A stretch of DNA of 64,000 nucleotides from Mucilaginibacter corticis (GTDB lineage Bacteria; Bacteroidota; Bacteroidia; Sphingobacteriales; Sphingobacteriaceae): positions 1 to 64,000 of the forward strand of contig NZ_VLPK01000001.1 in assembly GCF_007558865.1 (NCBI RefSeq), in the 5' to 3' direction. Of the stretch, positions 1 to 7,782 are shown one piece after another. Position 1 is the first letter of the stretch. The number at the start of each line of letters is the position of its first letter. The translations under genes and the position numbers were made by a program. Under the pieces are notes generated by a model. The model worked only from the letters and a program-made list of their open reading frames with translations. It did no database searches and was not told the origin of the DNA.

Positions 1-1
1 A

Positions 2-790
2 GCCATTAGGGGCCCGGAATATTCTTTATTTGATGTTGCGAAACAAGATATAGAGCTGGCACGTAAATTCGGACTACCCATCTCTATGCACGTTGGTTGC
101 GGAACATTCGCCGATAAATACAAAGCAGTGCAACAATTAGCCAAAGCAAATTTATTGGGCCCGGATATGAATTTTGCGCACTGTAATTTCCTGATCGGGG
201 AAGATTTCAGGTTGCTGGCAGACCATGGTTGCTCGGTATCCATCACGCCCGAAGTCGAAATGCAAATGGGTTTAGGTTTTCCGGCTACCGGTAAAGCCAT
301 TGCAGCCGGCATGGCGCCCTCATTAGGCGTGGATGTGGTAACAGCCGCAGGCGGCGACATCTTTACGCAAATGCGCATCGCGCTGCAAACTGAACGGGCA
401 TTGGCTAACAATAGCGTATTGCTTTCAGGTGAAATGCCGCAAAAGATCGGTCTAAACGCTGCTGACGCTTTGACCTGGGCCACTATTAATGGAGCCAAAG
501 CATTGCAATTGGACAAAAAAACCGGTTCTTTAACACCTGGTAAACAAGCCGATCTGATCCTGTTACGCACCGATTTGTTGAATATCGCGCCGGTGGTCAT
601 AAACCCGGTTAATTCAATTGTATCACAGGCCAGTTCAGCCAATATTGATACTGTATTCGTAGCGGGTAAAGCAGTTAAACGAAATGGTAAACTGGTTGAC
701 CGCGATTTGGCAGCACTCCGTGCGAAAGCTAAAGCATCTTCTGTTTACATCTATGAAAAAGCATTGGTAAATAGCCTTCACGCCGGTTAA
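2..790 (+). CDS. amidohydrolase family protein (5' end outside window)
   Basis: The frame is open from the first bases, so the gene starts upstream and only the C-terminal part (about 262 residues) is seen. It resembles metal-dependent amidohydrolases of the cytosine deaminase/TrzN/SAH deaminase group. An SMHVGCG strand carries a candidate metal-ligand His, an NFAHCNFL motif carries a second, and GVDVVTAAGGD supplies the conserved Asp. The C-terminus (GSLTPGKQADLILL) is the usual beta-sandwich return of this superfamily. The substrate cannot be told. The internal ATG at 86 falls inside the barrel and is unlikely to be the true start. Confidence 0.85.
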   Translation, partial: AIRGPEYSLFDVAKQDIELARKFGLPISMHVGCGTFADKYKAVQQLAKANLLGPDMNFAHCNFLIGEDFRLLADHGCSVSITPEVEMQMGLGFPATGKAIAAGMAPSLGVDVVTAAGGDIFTQMRIALQTERALANNSVLLSGEMPQKIGLNAADALTWATINGAKALQLDKKTGSLTPGKQADLILLRTDLLNIAPVVINPVNSIVSQASSANIDTVFVAGKAVKRNGKLVDRDLAALRAKAKASSVYIYEKALVNSLHAG

Positions 791-850
791 AACACGCTTT
801 AACTTTATTTTAGCAAGTAATATTTTATCTTTAAATATGATGAAAGCAGG

Positions 851-1417
851 ATGAGGATACTTTTTAATATCGAAAGGCTTATTAATCCTTCGCAGGAGGA
901 AAAAGCAGCGCTGGAGCGTATTGTTAAAACCAGGATGCTTAAAAAGAATGAACATTTTTTAAATGAAGGTGATCTGTGTGAAACGATCGCCTTCATCGAA
1001 AAAGGGAGCGTTCGATATTATTACCAGTTAGAGGACCGGCAAGTTTGTAAGGATTTTCTACTGGAGAATGGCTTGGTTTGTTCTTTCGGCAGCCTGTTTT
1101 CGCAAGAACCATCAACGATCTATATTCAGGCGCTGGAAGATACCGAACTTGCGGAGATCAATTACGAAGACATACAGCAATTGTGTGAAAGCTATCCCAT
1201 TTGGAATAAGTTGGCCCGCATTATCATTCAGGAACAGGTGATCCGCGCCGAAAAGCGTGAAGGCGCCTTTTTGAAAGACCTGCCCGAAACCCGATTTCAG
1301 TCACTGATTGCTGAACACCCCACCATCTTTAAGCGTGTCCCCCTACAATATATTGCCAGTTATTTAGGCATGACACGGGAGACCTTGAGCCGTTACCGCA
1401 ATAAATTAAACAAATGA
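851..1417 (+). CDS. Crp/Fnr family transcriptional regulator
   Basis: 188 residues. The N-terminal cyclic-nucleotide-binding-like beta-roll spans about residues 20-115 (NEGDLCETIAFIEKGSVRYYY). The C-terminal helix-turn-helix spans about 163-186 (QYIASYLGMTRETLSRYRNKL). This is the short Bacteroidota type that usually lacks both the cAMP-contacting Arg-Ser pair and the Fnr cysteine cluster, so the ligand is unknown. A TATCTTTA box at about 829 may be its -7 element. A Fnr/Crp-type palindrome begins eight bases after its stop codon and precedes the next gene, so it may regulate that gene. That link is inference. Confidence 0.9.
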   Translation: MRILFNIERLINPSQEEKAALERIVKTRMLKKNEHFLNEGDLCETIAFIEKGSVRYYYQLEDRQVCKDFLLENGLVCSFGSLFSQEPSTIYIQALEDTELAEINYEDIQQLCESYPIWNKLARIIIQEQVIRAEKREGAFLKDLPETRFQSLIAEHPTIFKRVPLQYIASYLGMTRETLSRYRNKLNK

Positions 1418-1424
1418 TAATCTG

Positions 1425-1471
1425 TTTGTGATCTGAATCAAATGCAGGCAGTGCTGTATTTGGTTTCTTTG
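1425..1471 (+). promoter_or_regulatory. Fnr/Crp-type operator plus -7 box, promoter of the APH-fold gene
   Basis: A palindrome GTGAT-CTGA-ATCAA lies at 1428-1441, between the Fnr (TTGAT-N4-ATCAA) and Crp (TGTGA-N6-TCACA) consensus. After exactly 22 nt comes TTTCTTTG (1464-1471), a match to the Bacteroidota -7 box TAnnTTTG. With the box centred at -7 the operator centre falls near -41, the class II activator position. The start point would be about 1475, nearly at the ATG (1476), so the mRNA may be leaderless. A near copy with the same geometry lies at 5537-5583. Confidence 0.7.
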
Positions 1472-1475
1472 CAAT

Positions 1476-2471
1476 ATGGAAACTATATTAACTGTGATAC
1501 CTGCTGATAAATCAGCAGCCGTTAAAACGGCTTTATTACAAGCATTTCAAACAGAAGAACCTGAAAGCATCGAAATACTGAGCGGTGGCCTTTCTACAGC
1601 TTTGGTTTATAAGATAGGTATTCGGGGAAAGCATTATCTGCTTAGATTAGTTATGGAAGTAAACGCCATGAACGATCCTAAGCGACAATTTACCTGCCTG
1701 CGTTTGGCAGCTTCGGCAGAAATTGCCCCGAAAGTTTATTATACATCGGTGACAGATGGCATCTCTATCACTGATTTTATCTACACGCAACCGCAAACTG
1801 ACAAAACCAATCTGCTACATGAACTGGCAACAACCGCTAAAAAAATTCATGAGCTGCCCTTATTTCCGTCATTCATGAATTTCCTTGAGGGTATTGATCT
1901 ATTTATTGTCGGATTCAAAGCCTCAGGTTTGTTTTCGGCGACAGCCACAGCGGAACTGTTTGCTTTGTATCATAAAATCAGGACAACTTATCACTGGCAA
2001 GAAGTCGATCTGGTTTCCAGTCACAATGACTTGAATCCTAATAATATTCTTTTTGATGGTGCCAAAAGCTGGATCATTGACTGGGAGGCGGCTTTTTTAA
2101 ATGACCGTTACGTGGATTTAGCGATTATCGCGCAATCCTATGCCCGCAAGCCGGAACAACAGCATTTATTGTTAAAGACCTACTTCGACGCAGAGCCTAC
2201 CGATTACCAAAAAGCACGTTTTTTTCTGATGCAACAAGTTTGCCTGCTCTACTATGGACTGATGATGTTCCGGTTGGTTACCGACCATGTTGTTACTGAT
2301 ACTGACCTTTCTGCACCTTCCCCCGAAGACTTTTATGCTTTGCTTGCCGGTGGTCAGGTATCCCTGAATAATGCTGAGGGACAATTACAATATGGGAAGG
2401 TGCTTTTTAATCAGCTTCTGATCAATTTGCGGTCGCAGAAATTTGAAGAAGCATTAGAGCTTTTATCGTAG
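1476..2471 (+). CDS. APH-fold phosphotransferase family protein
   Basis: 331 residues with the aminoglycoside phosphotransferase/choline kinase fold. The catalytic loop SHNDLNPNNILF sits near residues 187-198 and the metal-binding IDWEAAFLNDRYVDLA near 205-220, as in the family. The N-terminal lobe has ILSGGLSTALVYKI in place of a P-loop. Members of this family phosphorylate sugars, choline, homoserine or drugs; nothing here points to drug resistance. It lies alone behind a Fnr/Crp-type promoter and follows a Crp/Fnr gene, so its expression probably tracks that regulator. Confidence 0.8.
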   Translation: METILTVIPADKSAAVKTALLQAFQTEEPESIEILSGGLSTALVYKIGIRGKHYLLRLVMEVNAMNDPKRQFTCLRLAASAEIAPKVYYTSVTDGISITDFIYTQPQTDKTNLLHELATTAKKIHELPLFPSFMNFLEGIDLFIVGFKASGLFSATATAELFALYHKIRTTYHWQEVDLVSSHNDLNPNNILFDGAKSWIIDWEAAFLNDRYVDLAIIAQSYARKPEQQHLLLKTYFDAEPTDYQKARFFLMQQVCLLYYGLMMFRLVTDHVVTDTDLSAPSPEDFYALLAGGQVSLNNAEGQLQYGKVLFNQLLINLRSQKFEEALELLS

Positions 2472-2546
2472 TCTACAATAAGGTATTGCACTGGTAAGCC
2501 CTTGTGACGTAGTTTTTGGTTTACACATTTGATTCAAACTACAACG

Positions 2547-2618
2547 CCAATTCAGGCAGTGGTTATGGCAGTTCATGCTAATGCTTCTTTCCCGGAATGA
2601 CGGGGCAACGCAATTTTG
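2547..2618 (+). promoter_or_regulatory. LytTR-type direct repeat and -7 box (site A)
   Basis: CCAATTCAG (2547-2555), 12 nt, then GCAGTTCAT (2568-2576). The second repeat closely fits the known LytTR half-site [TA][AC][CA]GTTN[AG][TG], and the 12-nt spacer is typical for two LytTR domains bound side by side. After 34 nt comes CAATTTTG (2611-2618), an imperfect -7 box. The -33 region is poor, as expected for an activated promoter. The same layout occurs at 5675-5746 and 9015-9086. Confidence 0.75.
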
Positions 2619-2655
2619 TCCCATCATTCAATAATTAAAAGAAAAAAGCAAAACA

Positions 2656-3354
2656 ATGAAAACTCAAAAGATCAATTTAATGGTTAGCTGCCTTGCAGCA
2701 TTGATGATCAGCTTTAGCAGCTGTTCAAAATCTACAGATGTTAAGCCCGGAGCTAATGGCACAGGGAACACCAGCAATACCGGCACTACAGGAAATCCGG
2801 GAAGTACAGGGAACACCAGCAACACCGGCACTGGTAATACTGGAAACACTGGCAACACTGGTAGTACTGGTAGTACTGGTAATCAAGGCAATTCCGGCGG
2901 CGGAAAACATGTTGTAGACGCTAAACTGGTAGGTACTTGGTTATGGACGCAGGGCAGCGATGCCGCGTACTATGATGCTAACGGAACCTACGTAGGCGAT
3001 GCCTACGGATTTGCCACCCAGTTTACAATCAAAGCCGATGGTACCGGCAGTTGCTACATGCACCTGTATTCTTCGCTTGGGCCCGGCTCGACCATCGTAG
3101 TGGACATATCCTCTACCGGCTTTTTTGAAACCGATAGCCAGGGACATTTGGGTTACTTTCCAACTGCCGGCACTTATGAATCAAGCAATAGCGGCAGCAG
3201 AAACCTGTACCCAAGCGAATTGTATGATGAAGCGAATAAATCAGGCAAGGTATTTCTATACCAGGATGTAAAAGTAACCAGCCAGGGCGGCCGTAACTGT
3301 TACACCACTACCGCGAGTGATGGTACTGTCGACACTTATTTTAAAGTCAACTAA
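2656..3354 (+). CDS. lipoprotein with Gly/Asn/Thr/Ser-rich repeat linker
   Basis: 232 residues. A type II signal peptide ends at the lipobox FSSCS. Residues about 34-82 are a low-complexity linker of NTG/STG/NTS units encoded by tandem near-repeats (2764-2886). The rest (about 85-232) looks like a compact beta domain beginning KLVGTWLWT, reminiscent of lipocalin-like or DUF-type Bacteroidota lipoproteins; the family is not recognised. It sits behind LytTR site A and its stop overlaps the start of the next gene (TAATG), so the two form an operon. Surface exposure is inferred from the linker. Confidence 0.75.
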   Translation: MKTQKINLMVSCLAALMISFSSCSKSTDVKPGANGTGNTSNTGTTGNPGSTGNTSNTGTGNTGNTGNTGSTGSTGNQGNSGGGKHVVDAKLVGTWLWTQGSDAAYYDANGTYVGDAYGFATQFTIKADGTGSCYMHLYSSLGPGSTIVVDISSTGFFETDSQGHLGYFPTAGTYESSNSGSRNLYPSELYDEANKSGKVFLYQDVKVTSQGGRNCYTTTASDGTVDTYFKVN

Positions 3355-4103
3355 TGGAAAAGCTATCAGGTAAAGTGGCCGTGGTCACCGGCGCATCAAA
3401 AGGGATTGGTGCTTCTATAGCTAAGAGCCTGGCTGCAGAGGGTGCATCAGTAGTAGTTAATTACGCCTCGTCCAAAGAAACCGCCGAAGAAATCGTATCC
3501 GGTATTGTTGGCAACGGCGGCAGGGCGATTGCTGTAAAAGGCGATGTTGCTTCCCCGGCGGATATTAGTCGGCTGTTCGAAGAAACAATGAATGCATTTG
3601 GCGCGGTGGATATTCTGGTAAATAACGCGGGCGTTTACAAATTCGGCGCTATAGAGCAAGTTAGCGAAGCAGATTTTCATCACCATTTCAATACCAATGT
3701 TTTGGGCGTTTTGCTAACCACACAAGCGGCGCTTAAAAGCTTTAATGAAAATGGTGGTAGTATTATCAACATCGGTTCATTAGTAAGTACTATCGCACCG
3801 GCTTACAGCTCAGTTTATTCAGCAACCAAGGGTGCTGTTGATGCTATAACTCATGTATTGTCTAAGGAACTTGGGCCAAGAAACATTCGCGTTAACTCCA
3901 TAAACCCCGGCATGGTTGTTACAGAAGGCACAGTTAACGCTGGAATTATCGGCAGTGACTTTGAGGCGGAAAACATCCGCCTATCACCGCTGGGCCGCAT
4001 CGGCCAGCCCGAAGATATCGCTATGATGGCCATCTTCCTGGCATCAGAAGAGTCACGCTGGCTAACCGGCGAAACCTTGCTGGCAGGCGGCGGGGTTCGT
4101 TAA
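3354..4103 (+). CDS. SDR family oxidoreductase
   Basis: 249 residues, a classical short-chain dehydrogenase/reductase. The Rossmann motif TGASKGIG is at about 12-19, NNAG near 90, the catalytic Ser in IINIGS, and Y155-x3-K159 (YSATK). The C-terminal DIAMMAIFLASEESRWLTGE is typical of FabG-like members. The cofactor is probably NADP(H), given the basic/Ser-rich loop after strand 2; the substrate is unknown. The start codon overlaps the stop of the preceding lipoprotein gene, so both are co-transcribed from LytTR site A. Confidence 0.92.
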   Translation: MEKLSGKVAVVTGASKGIGASIAKSLAAEGASVVVNYASSKETAEEIVSGIVGNGGRAIAVKGDVASPADISRLFEETMNAFGAVDILVNNAGVYKFGAIEQVSEADFHHHFNTNVLGVLLTTQAALKSFNENGGSIINIGSLVSTIAPAYSSVYSATKGAVDAITHVLSKELGPRNIRVNSINPGMVVTEGTVNAGIIGSDFEAENIRLSPLGRIGQPEDIAMMAIFLASEESRWLTGETLLAGGGVR

Positions 4104-4108
4104 GCAAT

Positions 4109-4145
4109 AATAGCCAATATTTCGTTTCGCGAAGTATTGGCTATT
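4109..4145 (+). terminator. stem-loop after the SDR gene
   Basis: AATAGCCAATA (4109-4119) pairs perfectly with TATTGGCTATT (4135-4145). The stem continues inward through a wobble and four more pairs to a 5-nt TTTCG loop. No U-run follows, so termination strength is uncertain, but it is placed just after the SDR stop. Confidence 0.6.
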
Positions 4146-4196
4146 TGCGTTTATCCTGAAAATGCGAAATTTGTATATTGTAATAAATAGCAAATT

Positions 4197-4967
4197 TTGG
4201 AAGAAAATAATGATCAATCTAACCTGCTGGTAAGTCTGAGGGTATTGAACCAGATAGGCGCATCCATTATCTCTGAACAAAGTATTGAAGAGATGATCGA
4301 TACCGTGTATTACAATGTTAACCAATTGATAGATGCCTATTCGTTTGCGATTGGTATTTACAACCCGGTTTCAGAGCGGATCGAGTACATAGGCGCAAGA
4401 GAAAACAATATAAAGCTGCCTGCTTTTTCCATCTACGCCCATGACCGGGAACGATTTTCAGGATGGATCTTTACACATAAAAAAGAAGTCATCATTAATG
4501 ACTATGCAACTGAATATGCCTTATATGTACCGCGCCCGGTAACCCCACTGCAAGGTATGGTTCCTGCCTCATGTATGTATGTTCCGTTATTTGTTCAAAA
4601 AGAAATTATTGGCATTTTATCTGTAAGAACTATGGTAAAAAATGCCTATTCAGCACGGTCTCTTGAATTTTTAAAAACACTGAGTGTATTTATTTCCAAG
4701 GCAATTGAAAACAACCGTGCAAAGTCTCCCCAGCGAGAAGAGGTTCGCAGCACACCGGCTAATTATCACTTAAATCCGCTATCGGGGAGAGAAATAGAAG
4801 TATTGAACCTGCTGGCAAAAGGTTTTGCTAATAAGGCTATTGCCGGTGAACTTTTTGTAGCTGCAAGTACGGTAAAAACGCATACCCTGAATATTTATCA
4901 AAAGCTGGAAGCTGCCAATAGAACCGAAGCTATTGTAAAAGCAAAACAATACGGGTTGATCAACTAA
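4197..4967 (+). CDS. GAF domain LuxR-type transcriptional regulator
   Basis: 256 residues. The N-terminal GAF domain covers about residues 10-175 (YSFAIGIYNPVSERIEYIG ... VPLFVQKEIIGILSVRT). The C-terminal LuxR/GerE helix-turn-helix covers about 193-255 (LSGREIEVLNLLAKGFANKAIAGELFVAASTVKTH). The first available start is TTG at 4197; an in-frame TAG lies just upstream at 4188 and the next in-frame ATG would cut into the GAF domain. It is a solitary regulator; the ligand is unknown. A GAAATTTG box near 4166-4174 could be the -7 element. Confidence 0.88.
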   Translation: MEENNDQSNLLVSLRVLNQIGASIISEQSIEEMIDTVYYNVNQLIDAYSFAIGIYNPVSERIEYIGARENNIKLPAFSIYAHDRERFSGWIFTHKKEVIINDYATEYALYVPRPVTPLQGMVPASCMYVPLFVQKEIIGILSVRTMVKNAYSARSLEFLKTLSVFISKAIENNRAKSPQREEVRSTPANYHLNPLSGREIEVLNLLAKGFANKAIAGELFVAASTVKTHTLNIYQKLEAANRTEAIVKAKQYGLIN

Positions 4968-5039
4968 AATCCACCATTTGGTTGAGAACGCCCCCTAATA
5001 TCCCCATTAACTTTGTTTCATAATTAAAAAGAAAGATTT

Positions 5040-5529
5040 ATGAACAACTTATTTAACAACACCGCATTACATGTCCATAGCGAAAACATGCTGGAACGCT
5101 CCCGCTGGTATGGCCCTAATTTAATGACATTTTTAACTACATCTGCCGAAACCAATGGCCAGTTTTCATTGATCAAATGCGTATTGCGCAAAGGTTTTGA
5201 ACCGCCACTTCACGTCCATAGCCGTGAGGACGAAAGCATTTTCATACTATCCGGTGAAATAAACTATGAGATAGGCGAGAAAACGGTTACCGCTAAAGCC
5301 GGCGATTATGTACACTTACCCAGGTCCGTATAATTTGATGAGTGATACCGCTACATTTATACTCCTGATCACACCCGGTGGTTTCGAAGAAATGTTTCTT
5401 CAATTTAGCCGGCCTGCATTGGCTATGGAGTTGCCACCGGTTCCGACAGAAAAACCCGGTCAGGAATTTTTTGAGCGGATGGAAAAGCTTAACAAGCAAT
5501 TAGGCATAACCGTGTTGCCCGTGTTTTAA
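5040..5529 (+). pseudogene. cupin domain protein broken by a frameshift
   Basis: Two overlapping frames together make one about 163-residue cupin. Residues 1-97 (frame of 5040) carry the first cupin motif (PPLHVHSREDESIFILSGE) and end in a premature TAA at 5331-5333. The second part (visible from 5308) continues YNLMSDTATFILLITPGGFEEMF. Continuity is restored by skipping one base near 5322-5330. It may be a true pseudogene, a sequencing error or, less likely, a programmed shift. A TAACTTTG -7 box lies at 5008-5015 without a good -33 element. Confidence 0.7.
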
Positions 5530-5536
5530 CCTTCTC

Positions 5537-5583
5537 TTTGTGATTTGAATCAAATGTCCGGCTTTTTCTGGCGCTTACCTTTG
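5537..5583 (+). promoter_or_regulatory. second Fnr/Crp-type operator plus -7 box
   Basis: GTGAT-TTGA-ATCAA lies at 5540-5553, and the 20 bases 5537-5556 match 1425-1444 at 19 positions. After exactly 22 nt comes TACCTTTG (5576-5583), a perfect -7 box. No full gene follows directly: there is only a five-codon ORF (5602-5616), then a palindrome and the LytTR site of the YceI operon. The transcript would therefore read into that operon. Confidence 0.7.
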
Positions 5584-5637
5584 TTCTGAAATAAAAAAAG
5601 CATGAAGCGCATTTGAATTTAAGGCATTACTACGATC

Positions 5638-5659
5638 ATTAACCGGGGCCCCGGTTAAT
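5638..5659. repeat. 22-bp perfect palindrome in the YceI operon leader
   Basis: ATTAACCGGGG followed directly by its exact reverse complement CCCCGGTTAAT. It lies between the Fnr/Crp-type promoter and the LytTR promoter. It could be an operator or an RNA hairpin that attenuates the upstream transcript; a short A/T-rich tract (TTTAAAA) follows. Confidence 0.6.
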
Positions 5660-5674
5660 TTAAAAGTACCAACT

Positions 5675-5746
5675 ACAATTCAGTCGACAGGAATTACAGT
5701 TCATCCATATACACCTATGGCCGGACCGGCCGCCTGTGCACTTTTG
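5675..5746 (+). promoter_or_regulatory. LytTR-type direct repeat and -7 box (site B)
   Basis: ACAATTCAG (5675-5683), 12 nt, ACAGTTCAT (5696-5704), then 34 nt to CACTTTTG (5739-5746). The second repeat matches the LytTR half-site consensus exactly and the first with one mismatch. An odd palindrome GGCCGG-A-CCGGCC lies inside the -33/-7 spacer. It drives the YceI-OmpA-DUF5602-RidA operon. Confidence 0.78.
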
Positions 5747-5775
5747 TCTAAACTTTAAACAACAGAAAAAACGTC

Positions 5776-6432
5776 ATGAAAAAATTATTATCTATTACAC
5801 TATTAATTGCGTCGCTGGCCAGTTGCCGGCAAAACAAAACAGAGGTTAAATACCAGGTTAATGAAAACGTATCAAAAGCCTTATGGAAAGGTTCGGCTAC
5901 GGATCATTTTCACATCGGCTCTTTTAAGGTAACCGGTAATCTAAACGCTGATTTACAAGGAAATGTGACCGGCGGTAATTTTACAATACCTGTGCTTTCG
6001 ATCCAAGATTTTGACCTAACGGATCCCATCAGGCAAACCTTACTTGCCGACCTAAAAAGCGCTAACTTTTTTAATGTGGCCATTCACCCAAACGCCGAAT
6101 TCAAAATCACAAAAATTGATACCTGTATAAAAGCAGATACCAACGCGATCGCAGGAGCAAATTATCTGGTGACAGGCAACTTTAGCATGGTTGGGCAAAC
6201 CCACACCCTATCATTTCCGGCAAAAATCAGCTATATAGCCGATAGCCTGAGAGCCGAGGCGAAATTTAATCTTGATCGCACCAAATGGGGAATGAAGATC
6301 TACAGTGATCCTAAACAAAAGTTGTTTATCTATCCTGATGTAAATATTCATTTGGATGTAAGGGCAAAGAAACAGGCAAGGATATCACCCCTGGCTATTC
6401 TTGCACCTAATGCAATTCCGGTACAGCAATAA
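5776..6432 (+). CDS. YceI-like lipoprotein
   Basis: 218 residues. The signal peptide ends with lipobox LASCR. The mature part has the YceI pattern: ALWKGSATDHFHIGSFKVTG, then FTIPVLSIQDFDL, LLADLKSANFFNVAIHPNAEF, GNFSMVGQTHTLSFPAKI and the closing FNLDRTKWGMK. YceI proteins are lipocalin-like barrels that bind isoprenoid lipids and are often induced by acid, redox or membrane stress. It is the first gene of a four-gene operon behind LytTR site B, 23 nt before the next gene. Confidence 0.88.
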   Translation: MKKLLSITLLIASLASCRQNKTEVKYQVNENVSKALWKGSATDHFHIGSFKVTGNLNADLQGNVTGGNFTIPVLSIQDFDLTDPIRQTLLADLKSANFFNVAIHPNAEFKITKIDTCIKADTNAIAGANYLVTGNFSMVGQTHTLSFPAKISYIADSLRAEAKFNLDRTKWGMKIYSDPKQKLFIYPDVNIHLDVRAKKQARISPLAILAPNAIPVQQ

Positions 6433-6455
6433 TTACCTAAGCTAAATTTAAAAAA

Positions 6456-7745
6456 ATGAAAAAATATATACTATTTATGCTTTGTGTATTGCCTTTAGCC
6501 GGCAATGCCCAAGGCTTATTCGGCAGGCTTAAAGAGCGTGCCGCTCAAACGGCAACAGATTTATTGATCAATAAATCTCAGCAGGTTGCCGAGCGAAAGA
6601 TCGACAAGGCGATAACACCCTCAAAAAATGAGCGGGCCCTGATCGAACAACCGTCTACCAAACACCCGAAGACCATTAACGATAATCCGGCAAATGACTT
6701 TAAATTTTATACCCATTATGACTATGTGCCCGGACAAATGGCATTTTATGCTGAGAGTTTTGACAGCGCTAACCTGGGCGAATTACCACAAGGTTGGAAT
6801 TCTAATGGTAACGGCGCGGTAGTTAACTTAGCGGGCATCCCTGGTAACTGGTTAAAGATGGATCAAAACGCCAGTTTTTTATCCGCTAATACCGCTAAAG
6901 CCGGCAAAGAGTTTACGATTGAATTTGACTTAGTATCCAATTTTATAAATGGAAGCTATTTATTGCCTCAATATCAGATAGGAATCTTAAGCAGCGGTAA
7001 GGTAGCAGCTAACGATAATTCTTTATTAAAAGATCAGCGTGGCGCTAAAATGCTGGAGCTCGAAATTCGCCCTGGTTTTGATGAACATACTTTTATACAA
7101 CTTAAAAGCTATAATGCCGGACGGGAGTATTTTGCAGGACCGATAACTGCTTATCCTTCCCTTGAAAATTATAATGGCAAAGTGATGCATGTGGCAATAT
7201 GTGTACAGCATCAAAGAGTGCGGATGTGGATCAATGGCGACAAGGCGTTTGATGTGCCTAATGCAATAAAAGAAGATGGAGATTTTAATCAGTTTTTCTT
7301 CCACAGCGATGCCAGTAATTATAAAAACAGCGATGTCGGGTTTTATTTGGGAAACGTAAAGATGGCTAATGGCCTGCCTGACACCCGAAGCAAGTTGCTA
7401 AACGAAGGTGCCTACAGCACAACAGGTATACTTTTCGATCTAAATAAAGCAGAGGTTAGCCCACAATCTTTCGGTGTGCTGAATGAAATAGCACAGATAT
7501 TAAAAGATAATACCACCCTAAAATTAAAAATAACCGGGCATACGGATGCGGATGGGAAAGATGCCGCTAACAAAATATTAAGTATCGACCGCGCAAATGC
7601 AGTTAAAGATCTGCTTGTCAAACAATATGCTATTGAAGCAGAAAGACTGCAAACTGATGGAAAAGGTTCATCCCAACCTGTGGCCGATAATAAAACCAGT
7701 ATTGGCAAAACGCAAAACCGACGCGTTGAATTCACAAAAATTTAG
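6456..7745 (+). CDS. OmpA family protein
   Basis: 429 residues. A signal peptide (cleavage near GNAQG) is followed by a basic helical stretch (LFGRLKERAAQTATDLL). A concanavalin/LamG-like central region covers about 85-310. A C-terminal OmpA peptidoglycan-binding domain covers about 325-429 (LKITGHTDADGKDAANKILSIDRA ... KTQNRRVEF). It probably links the outer membrane to peptidoglycan. It lies in the YceI operon. What the central domain binds is not known. Confidence 0.88.
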   Translation: MKKYILFMLCVLPLAGNAQGLFGRLKERAAQTATDLLINKSQQVAERKIDKAITPSKNERALIEQPSTKHPKTINDNPANDFKFYTHYDYVPGQMAFYAESFDSANLGELPQGWNSNGNGAVVNLAGIPGNWLKMDQNASFLSANTAKAGKEFTIEFDLVSNFINGSYLLPQYQIGILSSGKVAANDNSLLKDQRGAKMLELEIRPGFDEHTFIQLKSYNAGREYFAGPITAYPSLENYNGKVMHVAICVQHQRVRMWINGDKAFDVPNAIKEDGDFNQFFFHSDASNYKNSDVGFYLGNVKMANGLPDTRSKLLNEGAYSTTGILFDLNKAEVSPQSFGVLNEIAQILKDNTTLKLKITGHTDADGKDAANKILSIDRANAVKDLLVKQYAIEAERLQTDGKGSSQPVADNKTSIGKTQNRRVEFTKI

Positions 7746-7782
7746 AAATCCCTTTATTAATAATTCTTAACCCAAAACAACA

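Noticed and set aside
1476-2471. Aminoglycoside resistance determinant
   Set aside because: The APH fold covers many kinases, and neither context nor sequence indicates drug resistance.
2764-2886. CRISPR-like short repeats
   Set aside because: They are in-frame codons of a low-complexity linker, with no spacers and no cas genes.
5602-5616. Five-codon ORF as a real leader peptide
   Set aside because: Too short to judge; kept only as a remark on the promoter.
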